Source: Dipetalonema caudispina
Lineage: Eukaryota; Nematoda; Chromadorea; Rhabditida; Onchocercidae
Direction of reading: 5' to 3'
DNA length: 31,629 nt
NCBI GenBank assembly: GCA_013365325.1
Contig: JABVXV010000514.1
Span: 1-31,629, forward strand
In this document: positions 20,472 through 31,629 of the stretch, piece by piece
How positions within the stretch are numbered: the stretch's first letter is position 1
Layout of the letters: every line of letters begins with the position of its first letter
Notes under the pieces: generated by a model
Database searches by the model: none
Told to the model about the DNA's origin: nothing
Seen by the model: the letters and a program-made list of their open reading frames with translations, nothing else
Translations under genes and position numbers: made by a program

Positions 20472-21798
20472 CATATAATGCGAAATGATTTATCTAATAT
20501 ATAAAGTTAAATAAATTTGTCTAATATATCAAATTAATTTATGGAATTCAATTTCATTTGTCATTGATTAAATTATAATCAGATAATGTAAAGCTTTGTG
20601 TATGCAAGATAAATATAGTATATAATGATTTAATATAATGCAAATATAATATTAAGATAATGTATAATAAATTTAAATAGATTAAATGTATATATTAAAA
20701 TCTATTGAAGTACTCATATGTACATATATATAAAATACAAATTTAAGTATTATATACGTATATATTCAAAAAGAGCTTTTCCATATTGCTAATTAGTTGT
20801 AAAATCATTAGTCAATGAAATGAATGAATATAGAAGGAATAAGAGGAAACGAAGATAAAAGCAAGAAATAAAAATGAAATGTTAATTGTAAGCCAATTAT
20901 TTATTCACATTTATTGCTTAAATTATAAGCTTCTTTTTTTTTTTCTTGGCCAAGATTTCAAAAAAAAAAAAAGAAAAAAAAAGTCGATCAATGATATTAA
21001 GCTAATTATTAAAAATTTTAACTTAATCGATACAAAAGCTAAAAATAAATCGATGTCAGTTACATATTGAACTGAGTGTTAGTTAATATTTTCTCATAGA
21101 TCTATGATGGGAAATTTTTTGTAACTCAAATTCAAATGTACAATACTTTGACCTTTTTCTTTCGTTTTGTCCTTCTTTTTTTTCACATCTTTACCAACAT
21201 TTGTAAACAAAAATTGTAAGGAAATTTGTTGATGACCGATGACCACTATGCACTATATGATAGAAATGAAATGAAAGTATGAGAAAATTCTCACAAGTGA
21301 TCTTTAAACTTTTGAAGGAAATTTTTAGGTAAGTAATATCTGATCCATTTCTCATTCTGAAGAAGATAGGGAAAAAAAAAAAAAAACAAACAAACAAGAA
21401 AAAATGATAGAAATTTAAAAGGATATGAATGAAAATGATGGAAGAAATATTTTCTTTTTTTTTTTTTTTTCTTGGCCAAGAAATTATTGATAGAGAAAAG
21501 AAAATATGAGCCAAAAATTAAAATTTATTTTTAATATCAAAAATTTTCAAATATGTATTTTCCTTTCTTTCTTTTTTTCTTTTTTTTTGCTAATCTTTTT
21601 TATAAATTATTTTTGAAAAGTTAAAATTTATTTTTGTTGTCAAATGAAATATTTCGATTTTTATGTTTATTTAATGCGGAAATTTTGAAATTATTGAATA
21701 TTGAATATGTTGATGATGATGAATAAATAGTTATAGTCGATGATAGTGGTTTCAAAAGTTAACATCCCATTTTAATTCAACATTACTTTATGAAAGGA

Positions 21799-21836
21799 AA
21801 GAGAGAGAGAGGGAGAGAAAGAGAGAGAGAGAGAGA
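21799..21836 (+). repeat. (GA)n simple repeat
   Basis: GAGAGA array with GGGA interruption. Confidence 0.88.
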
Positions 21837-22980
21837 CCTTGGCTACTGTAATTTGTTCCTGTTCAAATTCGTCCTTGTAATATATGCATTCATCCTAAAA
21901 ATCCTTCTTTCCTTCCTTCCTTCTCTTTTATCTAATGCCTTACTTTTCACTTCACTTCATACCATTTTTCCATTAAAATCTTTTGTTGACAAAATAAAAA
22001 AAAAAATCTTTTTTAAAAGCACCGTTTTTTTCTTTTTTTTTTTTTCATCTCTCTTCTTTCCTCTCTATTACATCTATTCTTTTCAAATTTCAGAGAGGGA
22101 AAATAATTTACTAAAAATTTTTGTATGAAAAGTTTTTTTTTTTCAGAAGTAAGAAATGTTATAAAAGATAAGAGAGGAAGAAATTAATAATATAAACAAA
22201 ATAGATCAATGAAAAGTTTATATTCTTCTATTAAATGATTGATATTATTTTTTGATTTAAAAAAAAAGATAATTTTAATTGTCAATTAATAAATAGCAAT
22301 AGTTGTTGTTGTTGTTATTGTAATAACAGTACTTAATATGTTATATAATATTATTTCTCAGACATATTTATTGTTCTGTTGTTGTAGCAATCAGAAATTA
22401 GCAATAATTATTTGGTGAAATTAACAATAAAGTAAGCTTTATTCCAAATACAAATAAAAAAAACATTCAAATTGAAAGTAAAAAATAGCAACATTTTAAA
22501 GTATTAGTAAACAATAAATAGTTCAACATTGATTTTATATAAAATGAAATTTTTTCTTTCAAATATTTATTCACTCCTGAAGAGAAGTAAAAATATTCCA
22601 ACAATATAATTTTCCTATTTTCTCTTAACATTTATATTTTATTAATTATTTTTTCGTTAATTAGAATGTATTTGAAATTTCAAATATTCCATATTTCTGT
22701 AGTTAATTCTTGTTTTTTAACAAAAAATTTGCAGTTAATTAATGATTTCAAATGCATTATTTTTATATTCGACTTTTATTTTTCATCCAATTATTTCGTT
22801 CAATATTTTCGAATTTAAAATTCAAATTCAAATTCATACTTTTCAAAGTAAATAAAATGAAGGAAATGTTACATAAAATTGATGGTTAACTTTTTATTAA
22901 TAAAATAAAAGAATGAAATAATATGACAGAAATTCCTTCAAAATTATCATCAAAACGATTTTGTTTTTTTTTTAGAAAAA

Positions 22981-23306
22981 TTTAATACATACGCTAACAT
23001 ACACATATCCACACGTGCATAACGCATATGTCGACACGTATTATGCAGACGTATTTACACGCACATAGATATATACATACAACACACATAGATACAAACA
23101 CATACGCTAACATGAAAGTTTAGATATACATACATATACGTGTATATACACGTACAATATGTATTACGCTATCACGTACACATTAAATGTACAAATATAT
23201 GTGGACGTGTACAAATGTACAGATAAACGTACAGTTATACTAACATACACGCATAAACGAATACACCGAAAAGTGTATTATGATAACACGTAGGTAAAAG
23301 TATATG
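22981..23306. other. ACGTA/CACGTG-rich island
   Basis: About 325 bp dense in TACG, ACACG, ACGTAC words and containing CACGTG at 23012-23017. It is similar in word content to the islands near 12.9-13.4 and 30.5-30.7 kb. No open frame of interest. Confidence 0.6.
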
Positions 23307-23640
23307 GAAATAGATATACGCATACGTACACGTACATGTACAAAGACACGTGTTATACTAATATTTAAGGACACGTGTAGAAAGATAAATGGTGTCATTA
23401 TTTATTAACTACAACCTTATTGTTTCTCAAAAAAAGAAAAAAAAAGAAAATAATTTGATGATAATGTGAGAAATGGATATACGCATACGTACACGTACAC
23501 GTACAGAGAGAGACACGTGTTATACTAATATATAAGGACACGTGTAGAAAGATAAATGGTGTAATTATTTATTGACAATAACCTTATTGTTTCTCAAAGA
23601 AAAAAAAAAAAAGAAAATAATTTTGATGATAATATGAAGG
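23307..23640 (+). repeat. Two-copy tandem duplication of about 163 bp with paired ACACGTGT palindromes
   Basis: Copy 1 is 23307-23469 and copy 2 is 23470 to about 23640. They match with a few substitutions and small indels. Each copy carries ACATACGTAC-type words, two ACACGTGT palindromes 25 bp apart (23346 and 23371; 23513 and 23538), then GATAAATGGTGT and an ACCTTATTGTTTCTCAAA segment followed by an A-rich tract. Confidence 0.92.
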
Positions 23641-23884
23641 ATATATAAGTCAGACAGGATAATTGCCTGTATCTTCTTAATCCGTTAAGTAAACAGAAAA
23701 GTGTGGAATGATTGGGTGCAATTATATCTCTTTCCTTTCAAATATACATCAATGACGAAAAATTTAATCGCTATTGATGATGCCGAGAGATGTATGGTTA
23801 TATATGCAAGGGATTTTGAAATTTTCCCTTTTTGCTTTTTCAATTCAAAAAAAAAAAAAAATGACAACTTAATTGTAATATGAT

Positions 23885-23942
23885 AGAAAGAGAAAGAGAA
23901 AGAGAGGCAGAGAGAGAGAAAGTGGAAGAGAAAGAAAAAAGA
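23885..23942 (+). repeat. GA-rich simple repeat
   Basis: Imperfect GAGA/GAAA array, purine on the + strand. Confidence 0.8.
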
Positions 23943-24045
23943 GAATAAAATGTAAAAAAAGATTTGAAAGAAAAAAAAAAAAAAAAATTCACTTGGTATT
24001 AATTTTGGCAACGAACAAGTAATCGACGGAAGAATTTGAGATTTA

Positions 24046-24046
<1 letters not shown>

Positions 24047-24075
<29 letters not shown>
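24047..24075 (+). repeat. (ATC)n microsatellite
   Basis: Nine to ten ATC triplets. On the minus strand it lies in a long open frame (24221 to 23685) where it would encode Asp9, followed by GGTAAAT, a possible donor. Equivalent ATC arrays in this window are non-coding, so coding is doubtful. Confidence 0.85.
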
Positions 24076-24076
<1 letters not shown>

Positions 24077-24822
24077 TGTCACCATCATTGTCATCAAGTT
24101 TATAGGTCAACGGTCCATCAAAAAGAAATAACAAACAATACAGGTGCGTGCTACTACTATTTACTACTAATTCCACTACTTCCTCTTGCTTATATTTTGC
24201 TTTCCTTAGATGAGGGACCAAATTTTTTTCTTTTTTTTTTATTTTTCCTTTTTCTAATATTTATATTAATAATTTGAGTAGAAATTTGAATAAAATATAA
24301 TTAGCAATTAGTAATGCGTAAAATAAAACACTAATAAGGTAAGTTTAATCTATCAGTAATAGATAAAAAATATGTGAGTAGAAATAATTAATGATAGATC
24401 AATATATACAAATATATTAGTCACAAATCAAAACGTACGGTAGCTTAATATTAGATACCGTATCAATGATATTACAGCAATAATGATAGTTTTTAATTAA
24501 ATATTGTTTAATCAATACAAAAGAGATCATTTCTGAACAAATCGATCAATATTGTCCCGAAATATCACAACTTCTAAGTTTTTTTTAGTACTTATGATAG
24601 ATCTTTTGTTCATTTTCTTTTTATCATGGAAACTGGACGATTAAACTATCGTTGCAAATTTTTACAGGTAATTTACAGGAAAATTATTAATTTAAGTATG
24701 TTTTAATTTCAGTATCATTTATGAAACTGTTGATTCAAATCTTTCCATCAAATTTTTACATTTTCCAATGATCCTTGTAAACTTCAGGATTGTTTATTTC
24801 ATTATTTTCATTATTACTGCTG

Positions 24823-25005
<183 letters not shown>

Positions 25006-25430
25006 TTGTTGTTATCAGTATTATCATTGTGATTATATTGTTATCGGTATCATTATTATCATATTACTATTACGATTATTGTTATTGCTATTATTACGAC
25101 TTAATGTTATTACCACTATTATTGTTAATTGTTGTTATTATTAATCATTTTGGTCATGATTATCATTATCACGGTTGTTATCATTGCAATCCTTATCCGT
25201 TATTATTAATTATTGTCATTATGATTACCATTATTATTATTGTTATTGTCATGATATCTTCAAATAATCGAAAATTCTTATGAAGAAATTTACTACAGCT
25301 AACATTAATAGAAATAAACAAGAATTGGAATTTTTTTTTCTCATTTTCAGTTATTAATTACTTTCATCATTCCTCTTCTTTCTTTTCTTAATCATACCAA
25401 ATGTTTATATATGTATACTTAGAATATAAT

Positions 25431-25433
<3 letters not shown>

Positions 25434-25462
<29 letters not shown>
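25434..25462 (+). repeat. (GA)n simple repeat
   Basis: Pure GA dinucleotide array of about 28 bp. Confidence 0.93.
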
Positions 25463-25465
<3 letters not shown>

Positions 25466-25603
25466 AAATGAGATAATTCGATTCACTTTATAATTATCAC
25501 TCACTCACAATATTATTTAGAGTTAATTGTCTAAATCGATATTTATATATTGCAGTTTATTGGCATTGGTAATTGGAAATGACTTAATGATTTTTATATA
25601 ACA

Positions 25604-25710
25604 ATAACGATAATGATGATGACAATATTGATGATAGCAATAATAAATGTGAGATGATTTTTATATAACATAACGACAATGATAATGATAATGATAATAA
25701 TAATAATGTT
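25604..25710 (+). repeat. AAT/GAT-rich imperfect repeat with a short internal duplication
   Basis: GATTTTTATATAACA followed by ATAACGA-type sequence occurs twice, near 25590 and 25656, each running into GAT/AAT triplets. This indicates a local duplication of about 66 bp. Confidence 0.6.
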
Positions 25711-26164
25711 GATGATTAATGAAATGATAGAAATAGTAGTAGTAACATTATTATTTCTCTATAATATAACTATCATAAAATGTTTACTTTATTGCCACTA
25801 TCATTTCTCGTTAACAATCTTTTTCGATAGTTTTATTAATTTTAAAATCTTCTTCTATTATTTATATTGTTATTGTTTATTGTATGTGTTAATTTTTCCT
25901 TTGTATAATAAACCTTCTCAATTTGTATTACAAATAATACTTTTATTTTCTTATTTAAAAAAAAAGGATAATAAAATATTTTGAAAGAAAAAATTATCCA
26001 ATGTTTACAATTATGCAAATATGACACAATATTAAATCATCAAAAAAAAAAAAAAAAACGAATTTTTAAAATGCAAATTAAATTGTTGTATCTTTTCATA
26101 GTACTTAATAGTAATATAATACAATTAGTGCTGAAAAAGAATTGTGGGAATTGCAGGGTGAAAT

Positions 26165-26181
26165 CCGGAAAATAATTCCGG
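26165..26181. promoter_or_regulatory. Inverted ETS-like CCGGAA/TTCCGG pair
   Basis: CCGGAA (26165-26170) and TTCCGG (26176-26181) are separated by AATAA. Further CCGG-containing words (GTTCCGGAT, CATCCGGAATGG) fall at about 26350-26397. CCGGAA matches the ETS core, but function is inferred only. Confidence 0.3.
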
Positions 26182-26477
26182 TATATCGGAATTGCTTCAT
26201 TCACTAATGATGGTTGTTTCTTTTTTTTTTCTTTTTTTTTTGAACATGTGAAGAATGCATGTCACAAATTTTACATATACACACTTTTTTTTTTTTTTTT
26301 TTGTATTTAGCATATTATTAGTATCAAAAACATGAATGATATGATCCGTTCCGGATATTTCAACTGTAGAAAAGTAGCAAAAAACATCCGGAATGGAGAA
26401 TTGATTGTTCGTAAAAGTTTGGAAAGGAATAAATGTTGTCATATATGTTATTTCAAGGAAATAATCCATAATAAATA

Positions 26478-26491
26478 CTAGCCTAGGCTAG
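26478..26491. repeat. 14-nt palindrome CTAGCCTAGGCTAG
   Basis: Perfectly self-complementary. A related interrupted form, AGCCTA-TC-TAGGCT, lies at 29735-29748. Confidence 0.85.
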
Positions 26492-26533
26492 AATACATTG
26501 ACATGCTTTTTTTTTGTCCACTAATAGCCAAAA

Positions 26534-27012
26534 AATGCATGCATTGATTTGAGACAAAAATTTTCAGGCTAATTCTACAATATGCCAAAATAACCTTGAT
26601 GTAGAACATTATGATACAAAAAATTTTCACTGCAAAAATATAAAATGAAAATAAAATTTTCCATGTTAAGTTTAAAAAAAAAAAAATGGAAATTGGAAAT
26701 TTTTGCAGCTTTTTATTGTCTTTACAATTGTTAAATCAATAAATAAAAGAAAAAGAAATTGAAGAAATTGCCGTAAATATCATTTTAATGCAATTTGTAA
26801 TTATAAATTTTATCATATTACTGTTGATAAGTAGCATTTTAAAAGTATAGAAAGGATTTTTTTTATGTTGCTTTTTCAATTAATTTTAAAATTAAACCTC
26901 TTAATTTTACAATAATTAATTATTGTTCAAAAAACATACAACCATTCTGTTGTATGCATGCATATTATTACATTCGCATGCATGCATTTCAAGTGCAAAT
27001 AATGCATGCATT
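26534..27012. repeat. Cluster of four TGCATGCA-type palindromes
   Basis: AATGCATGCATT at 26534-26545 and again at 27001-27012, ATGCATGCAT at 26954-26963 and GCATGCATGC at 26976-26985. Three of them fall within 60 bp. Confidence 0.88.
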
Positions 27013-27891
27013 GCAACAATATATTTATCTAATGTATGCTTACCCGTTATTATATATTGTCTACCTGCAATTAATTAAAAATATGCTTCATTACTCAAAT
27101 CTTTACCGATCTGAATTTTCTACAATGAAACTGATGGATGATTAATAAATTATATCAATAATTTTACGGTAGAAAAAAAGAAATTTTTTTTCAATGTCAA
27201 ATTTTTTCAATGTCATTTTTTCAAAAAAAAAAAAAAAAAAAAGAATTATTAGAAGGAGAAAATGCAAAGATTAAATGGAAAGAGGGATAAAAGGATGTAA
27301 GGGAGAGGAAGGGAAATTTTTTTCAATAACAATAAAATGAATTAAAATAATTAAATAAAAAATGATAAACAATATTATCATAATAATTTCATTGTTTATT
27401 ATTGACATTCTTTACCGTATATTAATTGTATGATAAAATTACAATAATTAGGAGGAAATATTTTTCATTGTAAAATTTTTCTTTTATTATAAAATATTTT
27501 AATTAGAACCACTAATTAAAATACCCTTATTATAAATCCCTAAAGACTAACGAAACCTTTTTCAAGCAAAAAAAGAACGAAGAAAAAAAAGAAACAAATC
27601 CAATTTATAAATTTTTTTTTTTTTTTTTCTTTTCATCTCTGTGGTTAAAATTATGTGACAGGTGAGCAACATCATATTGATGAATCTATCAAAAATAATG
27701 TTCATTGACCATATGTCTTATATCATATGCTTGAAATGTCATAATGAATTGTCAAAAAAAAAAAAAAAAAATGTGACAAAATTCAAATTTTATAAAAAAA
27801 AAAAAAAAAAGAAAAAGAAAACAATCATTTTTATGACATATACTATTTTCATGTCCATTTGGTTTCTTTTTTTTTCCTTTCTCTTTTTTTT

Positions 27892-27893
<2 letters not shown>

Positions 27894-27935
<42 letters not shown>
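27894..27935. repeat. Poly-T run of 42
   Basis: Longest homopolymer in the window, preceded by further T-rich sequence. Confidence 0.95.
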
Positions 27936-27938
<3 letters not shown>

Positions 27939-28032
27939 CTTTATTTGTTGATTGAATGATTTCGAATCGTTTTTCGATTGAATGTGTGAAATGAATAAAA
28001 TGGACTGAAAACGATGAAGATAATACCATAGA

Positions 28033-28052
28033 AAAGAGGTCATAACCTCTTT
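28033..28052. promoter_or_regulatory. Hairpin AAAGAGGT-CATA-ACCTCTTT, IR0-like
   Basis: Eight-base perfect stem with a CATA loop. Its centre AGGTCATAACCT differs by one base from the palindromic nuclear-receptor element AGGTCATGACCT. Either a small hairpin or a receptor site; neither is proven. Confidence 0.35.
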
Positions 28053-28172
28053 CTTTACTACCTAAAATCTATTTTATGAGCTATTTTTATGTGAGTACCA
28101 TCCTACCTTTAACCGCTATATGTTACCCTTAACCATCCACTAAATAGTAAATGAATGGAGTGAAGGAAGGAT

Positions 28173-28205
<33 letters not shown>
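28173..28205 (+). repeat. (GA)n simple repeat
   Basis: Nearly pure GA array of about 33 bp followed by GGAAGGAAAG. Confidence 0.93.
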
Positions 28206-28208
<3 letters not shown>

Positions 28209-30468
28209 GGAAAGAAGATGAAGGAAGGGAAGAGGACAATAGAATGAATTACTTTTTTTCTTTTTATTTTGAAATAACTTCCAAATAACCTTCAATGAAC
28301 TCATATAGACCCGATCATAAAGTTTGGTTATTGAGGGTAGTTACTTTTATTTAAACAATCTTTTCGAAAAATTTTCAAACATAAAATTGATGAGTACATA
28401 TGTTAAACAAATCGTATGATTTAGGTGAATGTAAAAATGGTACAAAAAAAATCTTCAAGTTAATTAATAATAATTAATGGATACATGAGTTGTTTGTGAT
28501 ATAAAATGAAAAGTTAAAGGTTGAAATTTTCATGTGAAATCAAGAAGAATATAAAAGATATCACAAACTTACAATTTAATAAATGAAGAAGTGCAACACA
28601 AGTAGTGACAAATAAGTGCCAAATAAGTATTTTAATATTCTATACTTATTTATTTAATATTAAAAAGATTTTTGAAAAAAAAAAATGAAATTTAAACTTA
28701 AATTCATATTTGATATATGAGAAAAGTTTGTAGTTAAAATTTAAAATTAAAAGTTGCTATAATCAAAATTTTAGCTATGCAAAAATAATGCTAAAGGAAT
28801 GTTAATTATATAAAGATACCGTAATCAGAAAATTTTCTTACAAAGAAGTGTTAATGAGTTCGGTAAATATTCAATTAAATGGTATTATGCTTTAATAGAG
28901 TCTAAATGGTTGTTAAGTGATTTATTCGATCTTATCATTCAATCAGATTAATAATTATGTGAAATAATATGTCAGCAATTTTAATTACAGTAATTTTGGG
29001 AACAAATTGCTTGTTTATTTGGTTTCTTACTCCTCATCATCCTTTTTTTTTACCTTTAACCTTTTATGCGGCAAATTTTTTATGATAGAGGTGACCTTTG
29101 ATTTATCAATTTAAGTTTGTCAAATTTGGCTTAATTTTTTTCTGAAATCTTATTTATTCATTTAATTATATTATCCTTTTTTTTTTTTGAAATTTTATCT
29201 TAGCAGAAATTTTTGAAATCAATCACAAATTTTTAAAGCCACGACACTTCTTTTTGACAAAATCATAACTTAGAAAGATTAGCTTAAGTTTAACATGCTA
29301 AGTTCATAGCTAAATAAAATTTCCTCTTTAAAATTATTTGCTTTCGCTCTATTTCATTATGAATTTTGGGATTTTTTTTTTTTGTTCGTATTAAAAGACT
29401 TTTTTAAGATCAAAATTGTTAAAAGTATCAACAAAAATAGGAGACAAAACGAATAAGTCAAAAATTCTTTAATAATATTTCATTCTATTAGCAAAAAACA
29501 GTTTGCAGAAAAATTTAACACAAACTTGTAACAAATTTTAAATGAAAAATTTAAAGATTTGGCAAAAAAAAAAAAAATTGTTACATTCACTTTTTTTTTT
29601 TGTGGCAATTTTATAAGAAGTAAAAATAAACATTTTTGAACATAAATTTTAACACTTCACTTCTTTTTTTTTTTCTTTTTTTTCACGTCCAAAAATAAAT
29701 ATAAAAGTAAAACTTATAAATGTAGTTAAAATAAAGCCTATCTAGGCTAAATGATCAATAAGAAACTTCCGGTTTGTCCTCTAACAAAACGGATACAATT
29801 GTTCTTCATCCTTTTGCTTGTTTGTTCACCCTTTCCTATCCTATACCCTTTTCCGGTTTTTCTCCTTTCTTGTCGATTCCGTTGCAATCTATCAGAAATG
29901 TAAAATGATATTTGGATGGATATATGTAAAATCTGAATAATTATTTTCTTTTTCTCTTTTCATTTTTACTTACCACAAGAATAAGCTACACTATAATTAT
30001 AACATTGTTTATATTTCTTCACTTTCACTATTTCATCTAAGCTCTATAAAATTTATCAATTATAAGTGATCAATGAGCTTTCTCTTTTCCTCCTTTTTTT
30101 TTTTTTTTTTTTTTTTTTAGCAGGAATAAAAAAAAAATTTTTACAGAAAAGATTTTTAAAAAAATAAAAGGAAAAAAAAGAAAAAAAGGGATTAAGAAAA
30201 AGAATAAATAAAATTATTTGTTAAAAATTGACGAGGAAAAAAAAATGAAAAGGGAAGGATAAAATTTTAAACATTAATAAGTAATAAAGTTCAAAATTAA
30301 AATGAAAATTAAAAAATTGAATTTTATCAAAATATCCTAAAAATGATAAAGCATTAAGGAAAAGTGATAGTACCAAATCAAATTATCTATTGATAATATA
30401 ACTGAGAGATATGGTTTGTGGTGAAATTTTTTTGCTTTTATTATACCCTTTTTTTTGACGTGCAAAAT
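28206..30468. other. Intergenic, no gene supported
   Basis: AT-rich. Holds TGACCTTTGA (29092-29101, an extended receptor half-site), CCGG words at about 29768 and 29850 in a pyrimidine-rich stretch (29760-29890), and a 25-T run (30094-30118). Confidence 0.7.
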
Positions 30469-30670
30469 TTTTCACACTTACGACTTCTTTTATATAGACA
30501 CGTATAAACACGTAAAAGTTTACTAACCTTTTAACAGACATATACAAGTACGCATGAAGACACTTACAAACACTTTTGCATGGAGACACGTACGACCCTG
30601 TCATTTGAACACGTGAAAACTGTATTGTACGAATGCATATAATACGTACATATTCGACGTATACGATTAT
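30469..30670. other. Third ACGTA/CACGTG-rich island
   Basis: Dense in ACACGTA, ACACGTG (CACGTG 30610-30615), TACGAC and CGACGTATACG words, like the islands at 12.8-13.4 and 23.0-23.6 kb. The 102-codon minus frame across it has no recognisable domain. Confidence 0.55.
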
Positions 30671-31512
30671 ATTGAATATACATGCCAGCATATCATTTCA
30701 TATAATTCTCTAATAAAAACATTGGTAAACTTTTTTTTTTATTTACTAAACTTACAATTAAATTTAACTTTTAAATTTTACAGTCAAATTTCATAGCTTT
30801 TTTTTCTTTTTGTTTCCAAATTTGATTTGTTTATAAATTTTTTTGATTTTTTAAACTTTCAATATATACACTTAATTAATTCTTCTTCAGAGAGAAGAAA
30901 AAAAAAAAAAAAAACAAAGAAAAGTAGAGAAAGAAAGAGAAAGAACAAAGGAATAAAAAACTGAAATTTGAGAAAATAATTTCATTTTTGTATTGACGAT
31001 ATTATCATAGTGCCGAAATTTATGGATTTATTCGTGGAAGCATTGTAAAAATGATGACTCCTATCCGATTTACTCTTTCCTTTTTATTTTTTTTTTTTTT
31101 ATTTATTTTTTCCTTTTTTTTTCTTTATTGTCGCATCTATCAAGCGGTATATTTGAAAGAGATATAGGTAGTATACACCTGCAGGTATGTATCATTGCTT
31201 GATTATTATTCTTTCAGGTATCATAAGTTGATACATAACCTTTCCATATACATTTTTCATTCATCAAACACAAAGACTTTTCAAGGGAACAATTGTTGTT
31301 TTATTATAATTTTTTTCTTTTATCCTTTTTTTTTTGAAATATTAAATTGAACTTTTATAATTGAAATCAAAAACAAAATTTTGCTTATTATTACTGTTAT
31401 AATTAGCAAATTGTAAAAATTTTATTTAAAAAAAAAGGAAGGACAAATTAATTCGAATTAAATAATTCCAAAAATATCATTGATTATAACGACTGAACAA
31501 AGAAGAATTAGT

Positions 31513-31629
<117 letters not shown>

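Larger units (their letters stand above)
19863..22980. other. Intergenic, repeats only
   Basis: AT-rich DNA with the (AT)30 array, a GA repeat, several A/T runs and two copies of the palindrome TCTTGGCCAAGA (20944-20955, 21470-21481), both preceded by a T run. Frames here translate homopolymers. No gene supported. Confidence 0.65.

Noticed and set aside
21291..22128. Phe/Lys/Leu-rich frames on both strands
   Set aside because: Built from poly-A/T and GA/CT tracts; not plausible proteins.
23307..23640. Long terminal repeats of a retroelement
   Set aside because: The two copies are directly adjacent with no internal element, no TG...CA ends and no target-site duplication; it is a simple tandem duplication.
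27662..28043. Frames containing Lys or Phe runs
   Set aside because: They arise from the 42-T run and neighbouring homopolymers.
30383..30691. 102-codon minus frame over the third ACGT-rich island
   Set aside because: Residues derive from ACGTA/ACACG repeats and no domain is seen; the DNA word content is the more notable signal.

Overview
The window is AT-rich eukaryotic DNA dominated by introns and intergenic sequence. It carries one recognisable protein-coding gene: a three-exon Distal-less/Dlx-class homeobox gene on the minus strand (CDS 12279 down to 2598, 485 predicted residues). The homeodomain is split at the classic 44/45 site (LTQTQ | VKIWFQN). The homeodomain ([16 protein letters not shown]... 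with RRSKHKK) looks closer to nematode CEH-43 than to arthropod Dll as I remember them. With the base composition and kilobase-sized introns, this suggests a nematode, possibly of a filarial/spirurine type. That assignment is an inference; an AT-rich arthropod such as a mite is not excluded.

Layout in + coordinates: 1-2597 is the 3' flank, with a candidate poly(A) signal. 2598-3107 is exon 3 (homeodomain helix 3, poly-Gln, C-terminus). 3108-9541 is a 6.4-kb intron 2, with a consensus DR1 nuclear-receptor site and a duplicated POU-octamer 16-mer. 9542-9732 is exon 2 (most of the homeodomain). 9733-11522 is intron 1, with ATC/AAT microsatellites and a 41-base homopolymer beside the exon 1 donor. 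11523-12279 is exon 1 (low-complexity poly-Thr/Pro/Gln N-terminus). 12280-12830 is the probable proximal promoter/5' UTR, with two CCAAT boxes in gene orientation.

12831-31629 is about 19 kb without a convincing gene. It holds microsatellites, many long A/T homopolymers, three islands rich in ACGTA/CACGTG words (12.8-13.7, 23.0-23.6 and 30.5-30.7 kb), a 38-bp minisatellite that becomes more uniform towards one end, a tandem duplication carrying paired CACGTG palindromes, a TGCATGCA palindrome cluster, and several islands of higher complexity and higher GC (16.8-17.0, 18.45-18.69, 19.6-19.86 kb) that could be regulatory elements, exons or relics. A large gene-poor flank is typical of developmental regulators, so the simplest reading is a Distal-less locus with its upstream cis-regulatory landscape. 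I saw no clear mobile element, tRNA, rRNA, CRISPR array or prokaryotic feature.
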